Source of the DNA: Rudaea sp. 3F27F6
GTDB lineage: Bacteria; Pseudomonadota; Gammaproteobacteria; Xanthomonadales; Rhodanobacteraceae
Length of the DNA stretch: 64,000 nt
Reading direction: 5' to 3'
NCBI RefSeq assembly: GCF_005503555.1
Contig: NZ_SCNG01000001.1
Location: forward strand, 434,001 to 498,000
Shown here one piece after another: positions 27,628 through 35,360 of this stretch. Position numbers and translations under genes: made by a program. Below the pieces are notes generated by a model. That model saw only the letters and a list, made by a program, of their open reading frames with translations. It was not told the origin of the DNA and did no database searches. Each line of letters opens with the position of its first letter. The first letter of the stretch is position 1.

Positions 27628-27708
27628 CGCACTGCACATACCGCAGGGCTCAACCCGAATTCCGCACGCGCAAATACGCGCAAGTGCGTATCGCACATCC
27701 GCTGCCTG

Positions 27709-27738
27709 TTGCGATCCGCGCGGCCCAGTCGTTACACT
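27709..27738 (+). promoter_or_regulatory. Putative promoter of riboswitch and TMEM165-family gene
   Basis: TTGCGA and TACACT separated by 18 bp lie just upstream of the riboswitch-like leader, leaving a leader of about 190 nt before the GTG start at 27937. Confidence 0.5.
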
Positions 27739-27744
27739 GCGCGC

Positions 27745-27930
27745 ACTCCATCGGGGAGTAGTCGGCCGGATCGATCCATCGATTGGGCGTCGCGCGTCAA
27801 CACACTCGGGCAGCAGCCTGTGGCGCGCAAAGCGGAATCTTCCGCTCGACGAGACCTTTGGTTCGCTCGTGTCGCACCCAAGCCGGGGCCGCGCGGGAGA
27901 ATCATTGCGTCCATCGCCCCGGCTTCGGAG
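27745..27930 (+). ncRNA. yybP-ykoY-type (manganese) riboswitch leader
   Basis: The leader contains the family hallmark GGGGAGTAG (27753-27761), a central stem region (GCGTCAACACACTCGG around 27794) and the GACGAGACCTTTGG element (27848-27861). yybP-ykoY riboswitches sense Mn2+ and commonly control TMEM165/UPF0016 and MntP exporters; X. oryzae has one in front of a TMEM165-type gene. Downstream, GCCGGGGC (27882) can pair with GCCCCGGC (27915) just before GGAG/TTTTT, a possible expression platform acting on the ribosome-binding site or as a terminator. Not folded by program; a covariance-model search would decide. Confidence 0.85.
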
Positions 27931-27936
27931 TTTTTC

Positions 27937-28497
27937 GTGGAAACACTTTTCATCTCGACGCTGACCGTCACCCTTGGCGAGATCGGCGACAAGACCCAGT
28001 TGCTGGCGCTGATCCTGGCGGCCAAGTACCGCCGGCCATGGCTGATCTGCCTCGGCATCCTTATCGCCACGCTGGTCAATCACGCGCTCGCCGGCGCGTT
28101 CGGCGCCCTCATCAGCCAATGGCTGTCGCCGCAGACGCTGCGCTGGATCGTGGCGATCAGCTTTCTCCTCATCGCGGTGTGGACGCTCAAACCGGACAAG
28201 GCCGACGAAAGCGAAGCCGCCCATGGCAGCGGCTACGGCGTGCTGATCGCGACGGTATTCAGTTTCTTTCTCGCCGAAATGGGTGACAAGACGCAGATCG
28301 CCACGGCCGTGCTCGCCGCGCAATATCACCCGCTCTGGCAGGTGGTCAGCGGCACCACGCTCGGCATGCTGATCGCCGACGTGCCCGTGGTCTGGCTCGG
28401 CGCGCGCTTCGCCCATCGCCTGCCGCTGCGCGCGGCGCGCATCGGTGCGGCGCTATTGTTCGCTGCGCTCGGGCTTTGGATTATTTTCGGCAGCTGA
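27937..28497 (+). CDS. TMEM165/GDT1-family manganese exporter (UPF0016)
   Basis: A 186-residue inner-membrane protein with six membrane segments in two repeats. Each repeat has the family E-x-G-D-K-[ST] motif: LGEIGDKTQ (about residues 13-21) and LAEMGDKTQ (about 108-116), whose acidic residues line the cation pathway. Bacterial homologues such as MneA export Mn2+ and the family also exchanges Ca2+/H+. The GTG start at 27937 has CGGAG 7 nt upstream. The Mn-riboswitch-type leader in front strongly supports manganese as substrate. Confidence 0.92.
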   Translation: METLFISTLTVTLGEIGDKTQLLALILAAKYRRPWLICLGILIATLVNHALAGAFGALISQWLSPQTLRWIVAISFLLIAVWTLKPDKADESEAAHGSGYGVLIATVFSFFLAEMGDKTQIATAVLAAQYHPLWQVVSGTTLGMLIADVPVVWLGARFAHRLPLRAARIGAALLFAALGLWIIFGS

Positions 28498-28520
28498 TTC
28501 GCTCCGATTCCAACGAGCAA

Positions 28521-28540
28521 GCTCCCGCTTCGGCGGGAGC
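28521..28540. terminator. Bidirectional hairpin with TTCG tetraloop
   Basis: Perfect 8-bp stem GCTCCCGC/GCGGGAGC closed by a TTCG tetraloop (a very stable RNA loop) in the gap between the exporter and the convergent GFA-family gene. T-runs are lacking. Confidence 0.6.
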
Positions 28541-28553
28541 GGCAAGAAAGCGT

Positions 28554-28901
28554 CTAGCGCGAACGTCCGTCGAAGTGGTTGACGGACAACGCGGCGAGAT
28601 CGACGTCGTCCAGACAGCGCGCATTGATCGCAGCCATCGCGTTGCCCGAAGCGTCGACGCCTTCGCCGAACGGATGGATGCCGCAAGTCGGACAGAACTT
28701 GTGCTGGATGACGTGCTTGTTGAAGGTGTAGCTCGACAGCGCGCGATCACCGCGCAGCATATGCAGGTTTGCGCGCGGGACGAACCACATCAGCGAGCCC
28801 TTGCGCTGGCACATCGAGCAATTGCAACTCATCACGCTGTTGAGATCACCCTCGACCTCGAACGCCACCTGTCCGCAATGACAACTACCCTGGTACTTCA
28901 T
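28554..28901 (-). CDS. GFA/CENP-V family zinc protein
   Basis: A 115-residue protein of the glutathione-dependent formaldehyde-activating (GFA/CENP-V) fold. Zinc-binding motifs are complete: CHCG near the start, CNCSMCQRKG, and FCPTCGIHPFG. Members bind zinc and small thiol adducts; only a few are proven to act on S-hydroxymethylglutathione, so the substrate is open. The N-terminus is ambiguous: ATG 28901 (MKYQGSCHCG) fits family length; a GTG just before it has AGGAG 6 nt upstream. Confidence 0.85.
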   Translation of the reverse strand: MKYQGSCHCGQVAFEVEGDLNSVMSCNCSMCQRKGSLMWFVPRANLHMLRGDRALSSYTFNKHVIQHKFCPTCGIHPFGEGVDASGNAMAAINARCLDDVDLAALSVNHFDGRSR

Positions 28902-28958
28902 CACGCCGCGCTCCTGCATGCCGGAAGACATGCAGGGTAACGCAGCAATCGGGCAAAG

Positions 28959-29954
28959 TCAGGCGACCTTCGCGACGAGTTTTCTCTGCAACTCGCCCCA
29001 GTATGGCGGCAGCGGCCATTCCGCGGGCTCCTCGCCGGCGAGCGCACGCTGCAGGTCGCGCTGGTCGATCTGCGGCGCAATCAGCTCGGCGAGCGTTGCT
29101 GCATAGGCGCGCAGCACGCGATCGCGGCGCAGGACCAGCCAGGTCGTGCATTCGGGAAACAATCCCGTCGCATCGATCTGGTGCAGGTCGCGTGCGTCCT
29201 CGGCGGTGAACGCCATGTCGGCGAAGATGCCGACGCCGAGGCCGGCGCGCACGTAGGTCTTGATCAGGTCGGCGTCGCGCGAGGTGCACGAGAAGCGCGG
29301 TGTGATTCCTGCCGCGGCGAACGCGCGGCGCAGCGACGATTCCGGGCGCAGCGAAGATTCGTAGCTGACCAGCGGCTCGCCGTCGAGATCGGAGAGCTTG
29401 AGCGGACGCTTGAGCTGGGCTAACGCATGTCCGTTCGGCACGACCACCGCGCGGCGCCAGCGGAACAGCGGCACGGCGAGGCCGTCGCTCGGCGACGCGC
29501 CCGTCGTCGAGATGATCGCGAGATCGGCTTGGCCGCGCTCGAACAGGCCCATAACCTGCGCATCGCCGAGCGGTTTCAGATGGACGTTGACCGCCGGATA
29601 GCGCAGCTTGAGCGTGGCGATCGCATGCGGCAGCACGAAACGCGCCTGCGTATGCGTGGTCGTGATGGTCAGCTCGCCCTTGTCGTCGCCGCGCAGATTC
29701 GCGGCAAGCGCACGGATGTTGCGCGCTTCGGCAAGGATAATGCGTGCACGGTCGATGACCTGCTGGCCGGCCGGCGTGATCGCGGAAAGACTTTTGCCCT
29801 TGCGGGCAAAGAGTTGGAAGCCGAGCTCGTCTTCGAGCTGCTTGAGCTGCTTGGACAGGCCCGGCTGGGTGGCGTGGACCTGATCGGCGGCCTGGGTGAT
29901 GTTGAGGCCGGCGTCGGAAATGGCAACGAGATAGCGGAGCTGGGTCAGGGTCAT
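28959..29954 (-). CDS. cysB: LysR-type regulator CysB
   Basis: A 331-residue LysR-family activator of sulfate assimilation, responding to N-acetylserine/O-acetylserine. The N-terminal helix-turn-helix (MTLTQLRYLVAISDAGLNIT, QPGLSKQLKQLEDELGFQLF) carries the CysB/Cbl-type wording. The inducer domain has TTTHTQARFVLP (Thr residues that bind sulfate/inducer in CysB), VHLKPLGDAQVMGLFERGQADLAI and the C-terminal tail long for LysR proteins. ATG 29954 is chosen by family; upstream frame extends into the promoter. It is divergent from cysK and lies next to a sulfate ABC transporter. Two T-N11-A boxes lie between it and cysK. Confidence 0.93.
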   Translation of the reverse strand: MTLTQLRYLVAISDAGLNITQAADQVHATQPGLSKQLKQLEDELGFQLFARKGKSLSAITPAGQQVIDRARIILAEARNIRALAANLRGDDKGELTITTTHTQARFVLPHAIATLKLRYPAVNVHLKPLGDAQVMGLFERGQADLAIISTTGASPSDGLAVPLFRWRRAVVVPNGHALAQLKRPLKLSDLDGEPLVSYESSLRPESSLRRAFAAAGITPRFSCTSRDADLIKTYVRAGLGVGIFADMAFTAEDARDLHQIDATGLFPECTTWLVLRRDRVLRAYAATLAELIAPQIDQRDLQRALAGEEPAEWPLPPYWGELQRKLVAKVA

Positions 29955-30077
29955 AACGGTGTACTCAAAGGCGGTCGCAATCGGGATTCGACAAGACGGG
30001 AAACGGCGGATTGGCGACAACAACAGCGAGCCTTATGCAAAAACGTCATGGATTTCTCCCGATTGATGCCACGCAGC

Positions 30078-30092
30078 ATAACCGTTCGTTAT
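30078..30092. promoter_or_regulatory. LysR-type T-N11-A box 1
   Basis: ATAAC-CGTTC-GTTAT: a perfect dyad with T-N11-A, the LysR-family core site. An identical-arm copy lies 73 bp further on. CysB is the adjacent LysR gene, so it is the likely binder. Confidence 0.7.
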
Positions 30093-30150
30093 TTGGGGGT
30101 CCAGACGTCTAGACGGCCAAATGCGCCATTTTGGCCGCACTTTATGCTTA

Positions 30151-30165
30151 ATAACCCGAAGTTAT
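30151..30165. promoter_or_regulatory. LysR-type T-N11-A box 2
   Basis: ATAAC-CCGAA-GTTAT, same arms as box 1 and centred 73 bp away (about seven helical turns), so both boxes face the same side of the helix. It lies about 100 bp before cysK. Confidence 0.7.
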
Positions 30166-30263
30166 ATATCAAGCCGGGTACGATCTGAACGAGAAAACGG
30201 TCGCCCTTTGACTTTTTCCCTTCGACCTTCGACCCTTTGCCACCCGCCTCCCACCTTCCGGTC

Positions 30264-31280
30264 ATGGACATTCGCCAAGATTTCGCCGACGCGGTCGGCC
30301 GTACGCCGCTGATCCGCCTGCGCCGCGCCTCCGAACTGACCGGCTGCGACGTGTTCGCCAAATGCGAATTCGCCAATCCGGGCGGCTCGATCAAGGACCG
30401 CACCGCCCTGGGCCTGCTGCTCGACGCCGAGAAGGCCGGCGCGCTCCGCCCAGGCGGCACGATCGTCGAAGGCACCGCGGGCAATACCGGCATCGGTCTC
30501 GCCCTGCTCGGCGCGAGCCGCGGCTATCGCACGATCATCACCATGCCGAACACTCAGAGCCGCGAGAAGATCGACGCCCTGCGCGTCACCGGCGCCGAGG
30601 TGCATCTCGTTCCGGCCGTGCCCTACGCCAATCCTGGCCACTACGCTCACGTCGCGCGGCGCATGACCGAGGAACTCAACGAACGCACACCCGGCAGCGC
30701 CTGGTTCGCCAACCAATTCGACAACACCGCCAATCGCGACTTCCACGAAGCCACGACCGGGCCGGAAATCTTCGTGCAGACGGCCGGCCGCATCGACGGC
30801 TTCGTCTGTTCGACCGGCACGGGTGGAACGCTCGCCGGCGTCGGCCGCTATCTCAAGGCGAACAAGCCCGGCGTCTGCGTCGCCTTGGCCGATCCCGCGG
30901 GCTCCGCGCTCGCTAACTACGTCAATACCGGAGAACTGAAAGCCGAGGGCGGTTCGATCACCGAAGGCATCGGCTCGAGCCGCGTCACGGCGAATTTCAA
31001 GGATGCGCCGATCAATCTCGCCTGGTCGATTGCCGACGCGGAATCGCTGCCTCTGGTACACGCACTGCTCGCCGAGGAAGGCCTCAACGTCGGCGGATCG
31101 AGCGGCGTCAACGTTGCCGGCGCGATCCGGCTCGCGCGCGAACTCGGCAAGGGGCACACGATCGTCACCTTGCTCGCCGACGCGGGCACGCGCTATCAGG
31201 CAAAGCTCTTCAATCCGGAGTTCCTGCGGTCTAAGGATTTGCCGGTGCCGGAGTGGCTCGCGCGCGCATTCCCTCAATAA
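30264..31280 (+). CDS. cysK: PLP-dependent cysteine synthase
   Basis: A 338-residue O-acetylserine sulfhydrylase-type enzyme (cysteine from O-acetylserine and sulfide). PLP binds Lys44 in NPGGSIKDR; the phosphate loop is GTGGTLAG and the substrate loop EGTAGNTGIGLA. The acetylserine motif reads TAGNTG rather than TSGNTG, as in some CysK-like and cystathionine-synthase-like proteins, so use of another acceptor cannot be excluded. ATG 30264 is chosen by family. Divergent from cysB, with two CysB-like boxes in between, which fits a cysteine-biosynthetic role. Confidence 0.85.
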   Translation: MDIRQDFADAVGRTPLIRLRRASELTGCDVFAKCEFANPGGSIKDRTALGLLLDAEKAGALRPGGTIVEGTAGNTGIGLALLGASRGYRTIITMPNTQSREKIDALRVTGAEVHLVPAVPYANPGHYAHVARRMTEELNERTPGSAWFANQFDNTANRDFHEATTGPEIFVQTAGRIDGFVCSTGTGGTLAGVGRYLKANKPGVCVALADPAGSALANYVNTGELKAEGGSITEGIGSSRVTANFKDAPINLAWSIADAESLPLVHALLAEEGLNVGGSSGVNVAGAIRLARELGKGHTIVTLLADAGTRYQAKLFNPEFLRSKDLPVPEWLARAFPQ

Positions 31281-31313
31281 CGATCCCCTTCTCCCCTCGA
31301 GAGAAGGGGATCG
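31281..31313. terminator. Long hairpin after cysK
   Basis: Perfect 13-bp stem (CGATCCCCTTCTC with its complement) and 7-nt loop begin immediately after the cysK stop codon. No T-run. It resembles the CCCTTCTCCC-type palindromes scattered in Lysobacterales genomes, so it may be a repeat element used as a terminator or mRNA cap. Confidence 0.6.
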
Positions 31314-31415
31314 AATGACGGATCAAGGGGAAGAACCCGTCACATAACGGCACTGAAATCGTGAAGTGCCCGTTCACTCGGCGCTTCGCACAACTGCACG
31401 CAGCGGTAACCAAGG

Positions 31416-32354
31416 CTAGAACCGGGCGCGCAATCGCGGCCACAACGTAATCGTCATTAGGCCGAGCAGCACCAGCGCGCCGGCTTCGAGCTTCCACACC
31501 GGCAACGGTTCGCCGAACCAAACCGCCGCGCTCGCCATACCGACGACCGGCACGAGCAGCGACAACGGCGACACCGTCGCCGCCGGATAGCGTGCGAGCA
31601 GCCAGTTCCAGGCGCCATAGCCGAACAGCGTATTGGCGATGCCCTGCCATACCGACGCCACCCAGCCGAACCAGGTCGCGTGCGCGAGGCCGTCGGCGAT
31701 GCGCTGTGGCCCCTCGAATATCAGGCTCGCGAGCAACAGAGGCGGCACGGCGAACAGGCTCGACCAGACCATGAAGCCGAGCATGCTGAATTCTCGCGGT
31801 CGGCTCTGACTGTGAGCATCGAGAGATGCTCCCACCTGGGTGTTCCCGACCGCGCCGTTCTGGCTGGCCTTCTTCGCCGCCAGATTCGCTATCGCCCATG
31901 ATAGGCCGCAACCGAGCGTCAATATCAAACCGCGCGTCGTCGTCGTTGCGTCGACGTGCAAAAACAGCATCACGAGTCCGGCAATGCACAGCGCCAGGCC
32001 CCCAGCCTGAAACGCGCGCAGTCGTTCGCCGAGCAGCAGCATCGACAAACCGATCGTGAAGAACGCCTGGGTCTGCACCATGAGCGACGCGATGCCGGGC
32101 GCGATGTCGCTGCGCATCGCGATGAACAGCACTCCGAACAAGCCGAAGCCGAGAAAGAAGCCGTTCGCGATCAGCAGCCACCACGACACGGCCGGGCGCC
32201 GGATAAAGAACAGCCACGGCACGCAGGAGAAGAAAAAGCGCAGCGTCGCGAACAGCAGCGGTGGCAGTTCGCCGAGACCGAGCTTGATGATGACGAAGTT
32301 CGTGCCCCAAACAACGATGACCGCGAGGGCAAGCAAGAGATGGGAAAAAGACAT
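31416..32354 (-). CDS. EamA-type (DMT) exporter with in-frame palindrome insertion
   Basis: A 312-residue inner-membrane protein with ten membrane segments, the drug/metabolite transporter superfamily EamA type (VVWGTNFVIIKLGLGELPP start, two EamA repeats). E. coli EamA exports cysteine pathway metabolites such as O-acetylserine and cysteine, and the neighbours here are cys genes, so a similar cargo is plausible. Between the two halves, after KKASQNGAVGN, an extra stretch (TQVGASLDAHSQSRPRE) is encoded by a small palindrome element at 31814-31831 (see repeat). The frame stays open. ATG start with conventional spacing. Confidence 0.85.
   Translation of the reverse strand: MSFSHLLLALAVIVVWGTNFVIIKLGLGELPPLLFATLRFFFSCVPWLFFIRRPAVSWWLLIANGFFLGFGLFGVLFIAMRSDIAPGIASLMVQTQAFFTIGLSMLLLGERLRAFQAGGLALCIAGLVMLFLHVDATTTTRGLILTLGCGLSWAIANLAAKKASQNGAVGNTQVGASLDAHSQSRPREFSMLGFMVWSSLFAVPPLLLASLIFEGPQRIADGLAHATWFGWVASVWQGIANTLFGYGAWNWLLARYPAATVSPLSLLVPVVGMASAAVWFGEPLPVWKLEAGALVLLGLMTITLWPRLRARF
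31814..31831. repeat. REP-like palindrome inside the EamA coding sequence
   Basis: GAGCATC-GAGA-GATGCTC: perfect 7-bp stem, on the coding strand preceded by GTGGGAGC. This is the form of short REP-type elements (GTGGGAGC stem family) in Lysobacterales and Pseudomonas. It lies in frame in the cytoplasmic loop between the two transporter halves. Confidence 0.6.
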
Positions 32355-32413
32355 GGACTGCAGAATGACGGCGTATGTGCCGCCATTTTAACCGCTCACC
32401 GCACCGATCTTGC

Positions 32414-33211
32414 TCAGCCGACTCGCGAGAAGCGCGCGACCTTCGAATGCACGGTATGGTGCGGCGGCGTGGGAACGAAGCTCTTGCCCGAATCCTGTTC
32501 GATGAATTCGGCGACGAAGCGCGTCGCCGGCCGGCGCAGGATCGCTTCCGGCGTGTCGACCTGTTCGATCGAACCCGCATTCATCACCACAACCCGATCG
32601 GCAAGTTCCAGCGCCTCTTCCTGGTCGTGAGTGACGAAGATCGTCGTATAGCCGGTTTCGTCGTGCAGCTGACGCAGCCAGACGCGCAGTTCCTTGCGCA
32701 CCTTCGCATCGAGCGCGCCGAACGGCTCGTCGAGCAACAGCACACGTGGCTCGATCGCCAGCGCACGCGCGAGCGCGACGCGCTGACGCTGTCCACCGGA
32801 GAGCTGATTCGGATAACGTTCCTCAAGACCGCCGAGTTGAACTAGCTTGAGCAATTCCTCGCCACGACGGAGGATTTCTTCGCGCGTGGGGCGGTATTTG
32901 CGCTTGCGTACGCGCAGACCGAAGGTGATGTTGTCGAGCACGCTCATGTGCTTGAACAGCGCGTAGTGCTGGAAGACGAAACCAACGCGGCGCTCCTGCA
33001 CGGACAACTCGGTCGCATCGATATCACCGAACTGGATGCGGCCGCCGTCGATCGGTTCGAGTCCGGCGATCGCGCGCAGCAGCGTAGTCTTGCCCGAACC
33101 CGACGGACCGAGCAGCGCGAGCAGCTCGCCCGAGGCGATGTCGAGATCGATCGCGTTCAGCGCGGCGACACTGCCGTAGCTCTTGTTCAATTTGCGTATC
33201 GAAATCTGCAT
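32414..33211 (-). CDS. cysA: Sulfate/thiosulfate ABC transporter ATP-binding protein CysA, short form
   Basis: ATPase of the sulfate importer. Walker A is [16 protein letters not shown], signature [16 protein letters not shown], Walker [14 protein letters not shown]-loop [14 protein letters not shown]. At 265 residues it is clearly shorter than usual CysA (about 340-365): the C-terminal TOBE regulatory domain is mostly missing and the tail after EFIEQDSG is unrelated. ATG 33211 ([13 protein letters not shown]) is chosen by family. It is the last gene of the sulfate operon, separated from cysW by a repeat-bearing 229-bp gap, which suggests rearrangement near this spot. Confidence 0.92.
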   Translation of the reverse strand: MQISIRKLNKSYGSVAALNAIDLDIASGELLALLGPSGSGKTTLLRAIAGLEPIDGGRIQFGDIDATELSVQERRVGFVFQHYALFKHMSVLDNITFGLRVRKRKYRPTREEILRRGEELLKLVQLGGLEERYPNQLSGGQRQRVALARALAIEPRVLLLDEPFGALDAKVRKELRVWLRQLHDETGYTTIFVTHDQEEALELADRVVVMNAGSIEQVDTPEAILRRPATRFVAEFIEQDSGKSFVPTPPHHTVHSKVARFSRVG

Positions 33212-33236
33212 GGATGCCTCATAAAAGAGCTGCTTT

Positions 33237-33430
33237 GACACGGATCAACACGGATGGACACAAAAGACACGGTGACACTTGAAATGAATCAACGGCGTGG
33301 AGATTTCGATTCATCGAATGCTGATTTCAACGCTCGGCGAATCAATTGCAGAGCCGCGGTTTTCGCCCTCTGCTCGCATCCATTTCGCAACGGCTCTCCG
33401 ATCCGTGTTCATCCGTGCCAATCCGTGTCC
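33237..33430. repeat. Inverted pair of ACACGGAT repeats between cysW and cysA
   Basis: The left part (33237-33272) has ACACGGAT units at about 10-bp spacing (GACACGGATCAACACGGATG) and the right part (33401-33430) has the reverse complement (ATCCGTGTTCATCCGTG). They bracket about 130 bp without a gene. The unit resembles an ACACGGAT repeat I recall from several unrelated genomes. In the mRNA the arms could pair into a long stem between the two genes. Confidence 0.6.
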
Positions 33431-33440
33431 AAAAATCCAT

Positions 33441-34313
33441 TTAACGATGGCCTCGCAATGCGGCAAGCTCGTCGCCGTGCCGCCATTCGAGGAAAGTTTT
33501 CAAACCGAGCGTCAACAAGGCTAGCAGGGCGAGCAGCGAAGCTACCGCAAACGCCGCGACCATCTTGTTGTCCTGGTACAGCACTTCGACATGCAGCGGC
33601 ATGGTATTGCTCGCGCCACGAATCTTGCCCGATATCACCGATACCGCGCCGAACTCGCCCATCGCGCGCGCGTTGCACAGCAGGATGCCGTAGAGCAGGC
33701 CCCAGCGTATGTTCGGCAGCGTGACGTTCCAGAACGTCTGCCAGCCACTCGCGCCGAGGCTCAACGCGGCGTATTCCTCGTCGGTGCCCTGCGCCTGCAT
33801 CAGCGGAATCAGTTCGCGCGCGACGAATGGAAATGTGACGAATACCGTCGCGAGCACCAGGCCGGTCTGGGCGAAGATGATGCGGATATCGTGATCGATC
33901 AGCCACGCGCCGAGCCAAGTCTGTGCACCGAAGATCAAGATGAAGACCACACCGGAAATCACCGGCGACACCGAGAACGGCAGATCGATCAAGGTGATCA
34001 GGAAATTCTTTCCGCGGAACTCGAATTTCGCCACGGCCCAGGCCGCGGCGACGCCGAACAGCGTATTGAGCAGCACCGCAATCGCCGCGGTCTTCAGGGT
34101 CAGCACGATCGCGGACAACGAATCCGAATCGGACAGCGCCGCCAGATACGCCTTCACGCCGCCGGCGAATGCCTGCACGAACACGACGATCAGCGGCAGC
34201 AGGAGGAACGCAGCGAGGAATACGAAGGTAAAGCCGATCAGCAGCCAGCGCACGGAGCGCGGCTCGGCGGTGGCCGAACGGAAACGGCGACGTGGGGCGA
34301 GGGTCGCACTCAT
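33441..34313 (-). CDS. cysW: Sulfate ABC transporter permease CysW
   Basis: A 290-residue inner-membrane permease with six predicted membrane segments and the EAA loop (EEYAALSLGASGWQTFWNVTLPNI) that docks on CysA. VISGVVFILIFGAQTWLG and NARAMGEFGAVSVISGKIRG are typical for CysW. It partners with CysT to form the channel. Starting ATG 34313 (MSATLAPRRRF) follows a usual N-terminus; a longer frame exists. It lies 13 bp after a sulfate-binding protein gene and is followed by the repeat gap before cysA. Confidence 0.93.
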   Translation of the reverse strand: MSATLAPRRRFRSATAEPRSVRWLLIGFTFVFLAAFLLLPLIVVFVQAFAGGVKAYLAALSDSDSLSAIVLTLKTAAIAVLLNTLFGVAAAWAVAKFEFRGKNFLITLIDLPFSVSPVISGVVFILIFGAQTWLGAWLIDHDIRIIFAQTGLVLATVFVTFPFVARELIPLMQAQGTDEEYAALSLGASGWQTFWNVTLPNIRWGLLYGILLCNARAMGEFGAVSVISGKIRGASNTMPLHVEVLYQDNKMVAAFAVASLLALLALLTLGLKTFLEWRHGDELAALRGHR

Positions 34314-34326
34314 GCCGTTTGAACCT

Positions 34327-35343
34327 TCATTTCTTCGCCTCGGCGATCGCCTTATCGAACGTCCCGCCCGCGGCGAAGTGCTCCGGCTGCGCCTTGGCCC
34401 AACCACCGAATGCCTCATCGACGGTGAACGTCTTCAGCGCCGGGAAGTCCGCGTGTGCCTTGGTCACGTCGGCGTCGACCACGCGCAGGCCGTTCTTGGC
34501 GAAGATCTCTTGCGCCGGCTTGCCGTAGTGGAATTGCAAATAGGCTTCGGCGAGTTTGCTTGTGCCTTTCTTGTCCGCATTCCTCGCGACGACCGCAACC
34601 GGGTTGTCGGCGCGCACCGTCAACGAGGGATAGACGATCTCGAAACCGCCGTTCGCGAAGGTCGTACGCAGCGCGCGCGCTTCGCTCTCGAAGGTCAGCA
34701 GCACGTCGCCGATGCTGCGCTGGGCGAAGGTCACACTCGCGTCGCGGCCGCCGACGTCGAGTACGGGCACGTTGGCAAGCAGCTTTTTCTCGAATTCAAA
34801 CGCGGCAAGTTCGCGCTGAACGCCGGCATCTGCACTGTTTTGCGTCCGCGCGAACTGCCACGCGGCAAGGTAGCTATAGCGGCCGTTGCCCGAGGTCTTC
34901 GGATTCGGCAGCACGACGGCGGTGTTGGGCTTGACCAGGTCCGGCCAATCCTTGATCGCTTTCGGGTTGCCGCGGCGCACGACGAAAACGATCGCCGACC
35001 ACGACGGGCTCGCCGCATTCGGAAACTTCGCCGCCCAATCGGTCGGCAAAAGTCCCGCCTTCGCGATCACGTCGATGTCGAGCGGGCTGTTCATCGTCAC
35101 CACGTCAGCCGGCAGGCCGTCGATCACCGCGCGCGCCTGTTTGCTCGAACCGGCATGCGACTGGTCGATCGTCAGCGTCTCGCCGGTCTTCGCCTTCCAC
35201 TCGGCGGCGAAAACCGGGTTCAATTCTTCATACAGCGCGCGCGCAACGTCGTAGGAAACGTTGAGAAGCCCTGCCGCCGACGCATCGGCTGCGCCGGCGA
35301 TCAGGGCGAGAACTGCGGCGATGTATTTCGCGATCGTTTTCAT
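34327..35343 (-). CDS. sbp: Periplasmic sulfate-binding protein (copy 2)
   Basis: A 338-residue sulfate/thiosulfate-binding protein with a signal peptide (1-23, ending ASA). Family segments: LLNVSYDVARALYEELNPVF, TIDQSHAGSSKQARAVIDGL, and VLPNPKTSGNGRYSYLAAW, the loops that bind the anion. It pairs with the permeases CysT/CysW. A second homologous binding protein is encoded two genes upstream in the same operon; the two are of similar length but differ at many positions. ATG 35343 is chosen by signal peptide. Confidence 0.92.
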   Translation of the reverse strand: MKTIAKYIAAVLALIAGAADASAAGLLNVSYDVARALYEELNPVFAAEWKAKTGETLTIDQSHAGSSKQARAVIDGLPADVVTMNSPLDIDVIAKAGLLPTDWAAKFPNAASPSWSAIVFVVRRGNPKAIKDWPDLVKPNTAVVLPNPKTSGNGRYSYLAAWQFARTQNSADAGVQRELAAFEFEKKLLANVPVLDVGGRDASVTFAQRSIGDVLLTFESEARALRTTFANGGFEIVYPSLTVRADNPVAVVARNADKKGTSKLAEAYLQFHYGKPAQEIFAKNGLRVVDADVTKAHADFPALKTFTVDEAFGGWAKAQPEHFAAGGTFDKAIAEAKK

Positions 35344-35360
35344 CTTTCTCTTGAGTGGAT

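Larger units (their letters stand above)
29955..30263. other. cysB-cysK intergenic region, 309 bp
   Basis: No gene. It holds two copies of a LysR-type dyad (30078-30092, 30151-30165), a GGCC-centred dyad (CCATTTTGG around 30126) and a small direct repeat of TTCGACC (about 30217-30232). The region is clearly AT-richer than flanking genes. Confidence 0.7.

Noticed and set aside
31281-31313. Rho-independent terminator for cysK as a certain call
   Set aside because: The stem is perfect, but there is no T-run on either side, so it is listed only as a hairpin with possible terminator use.
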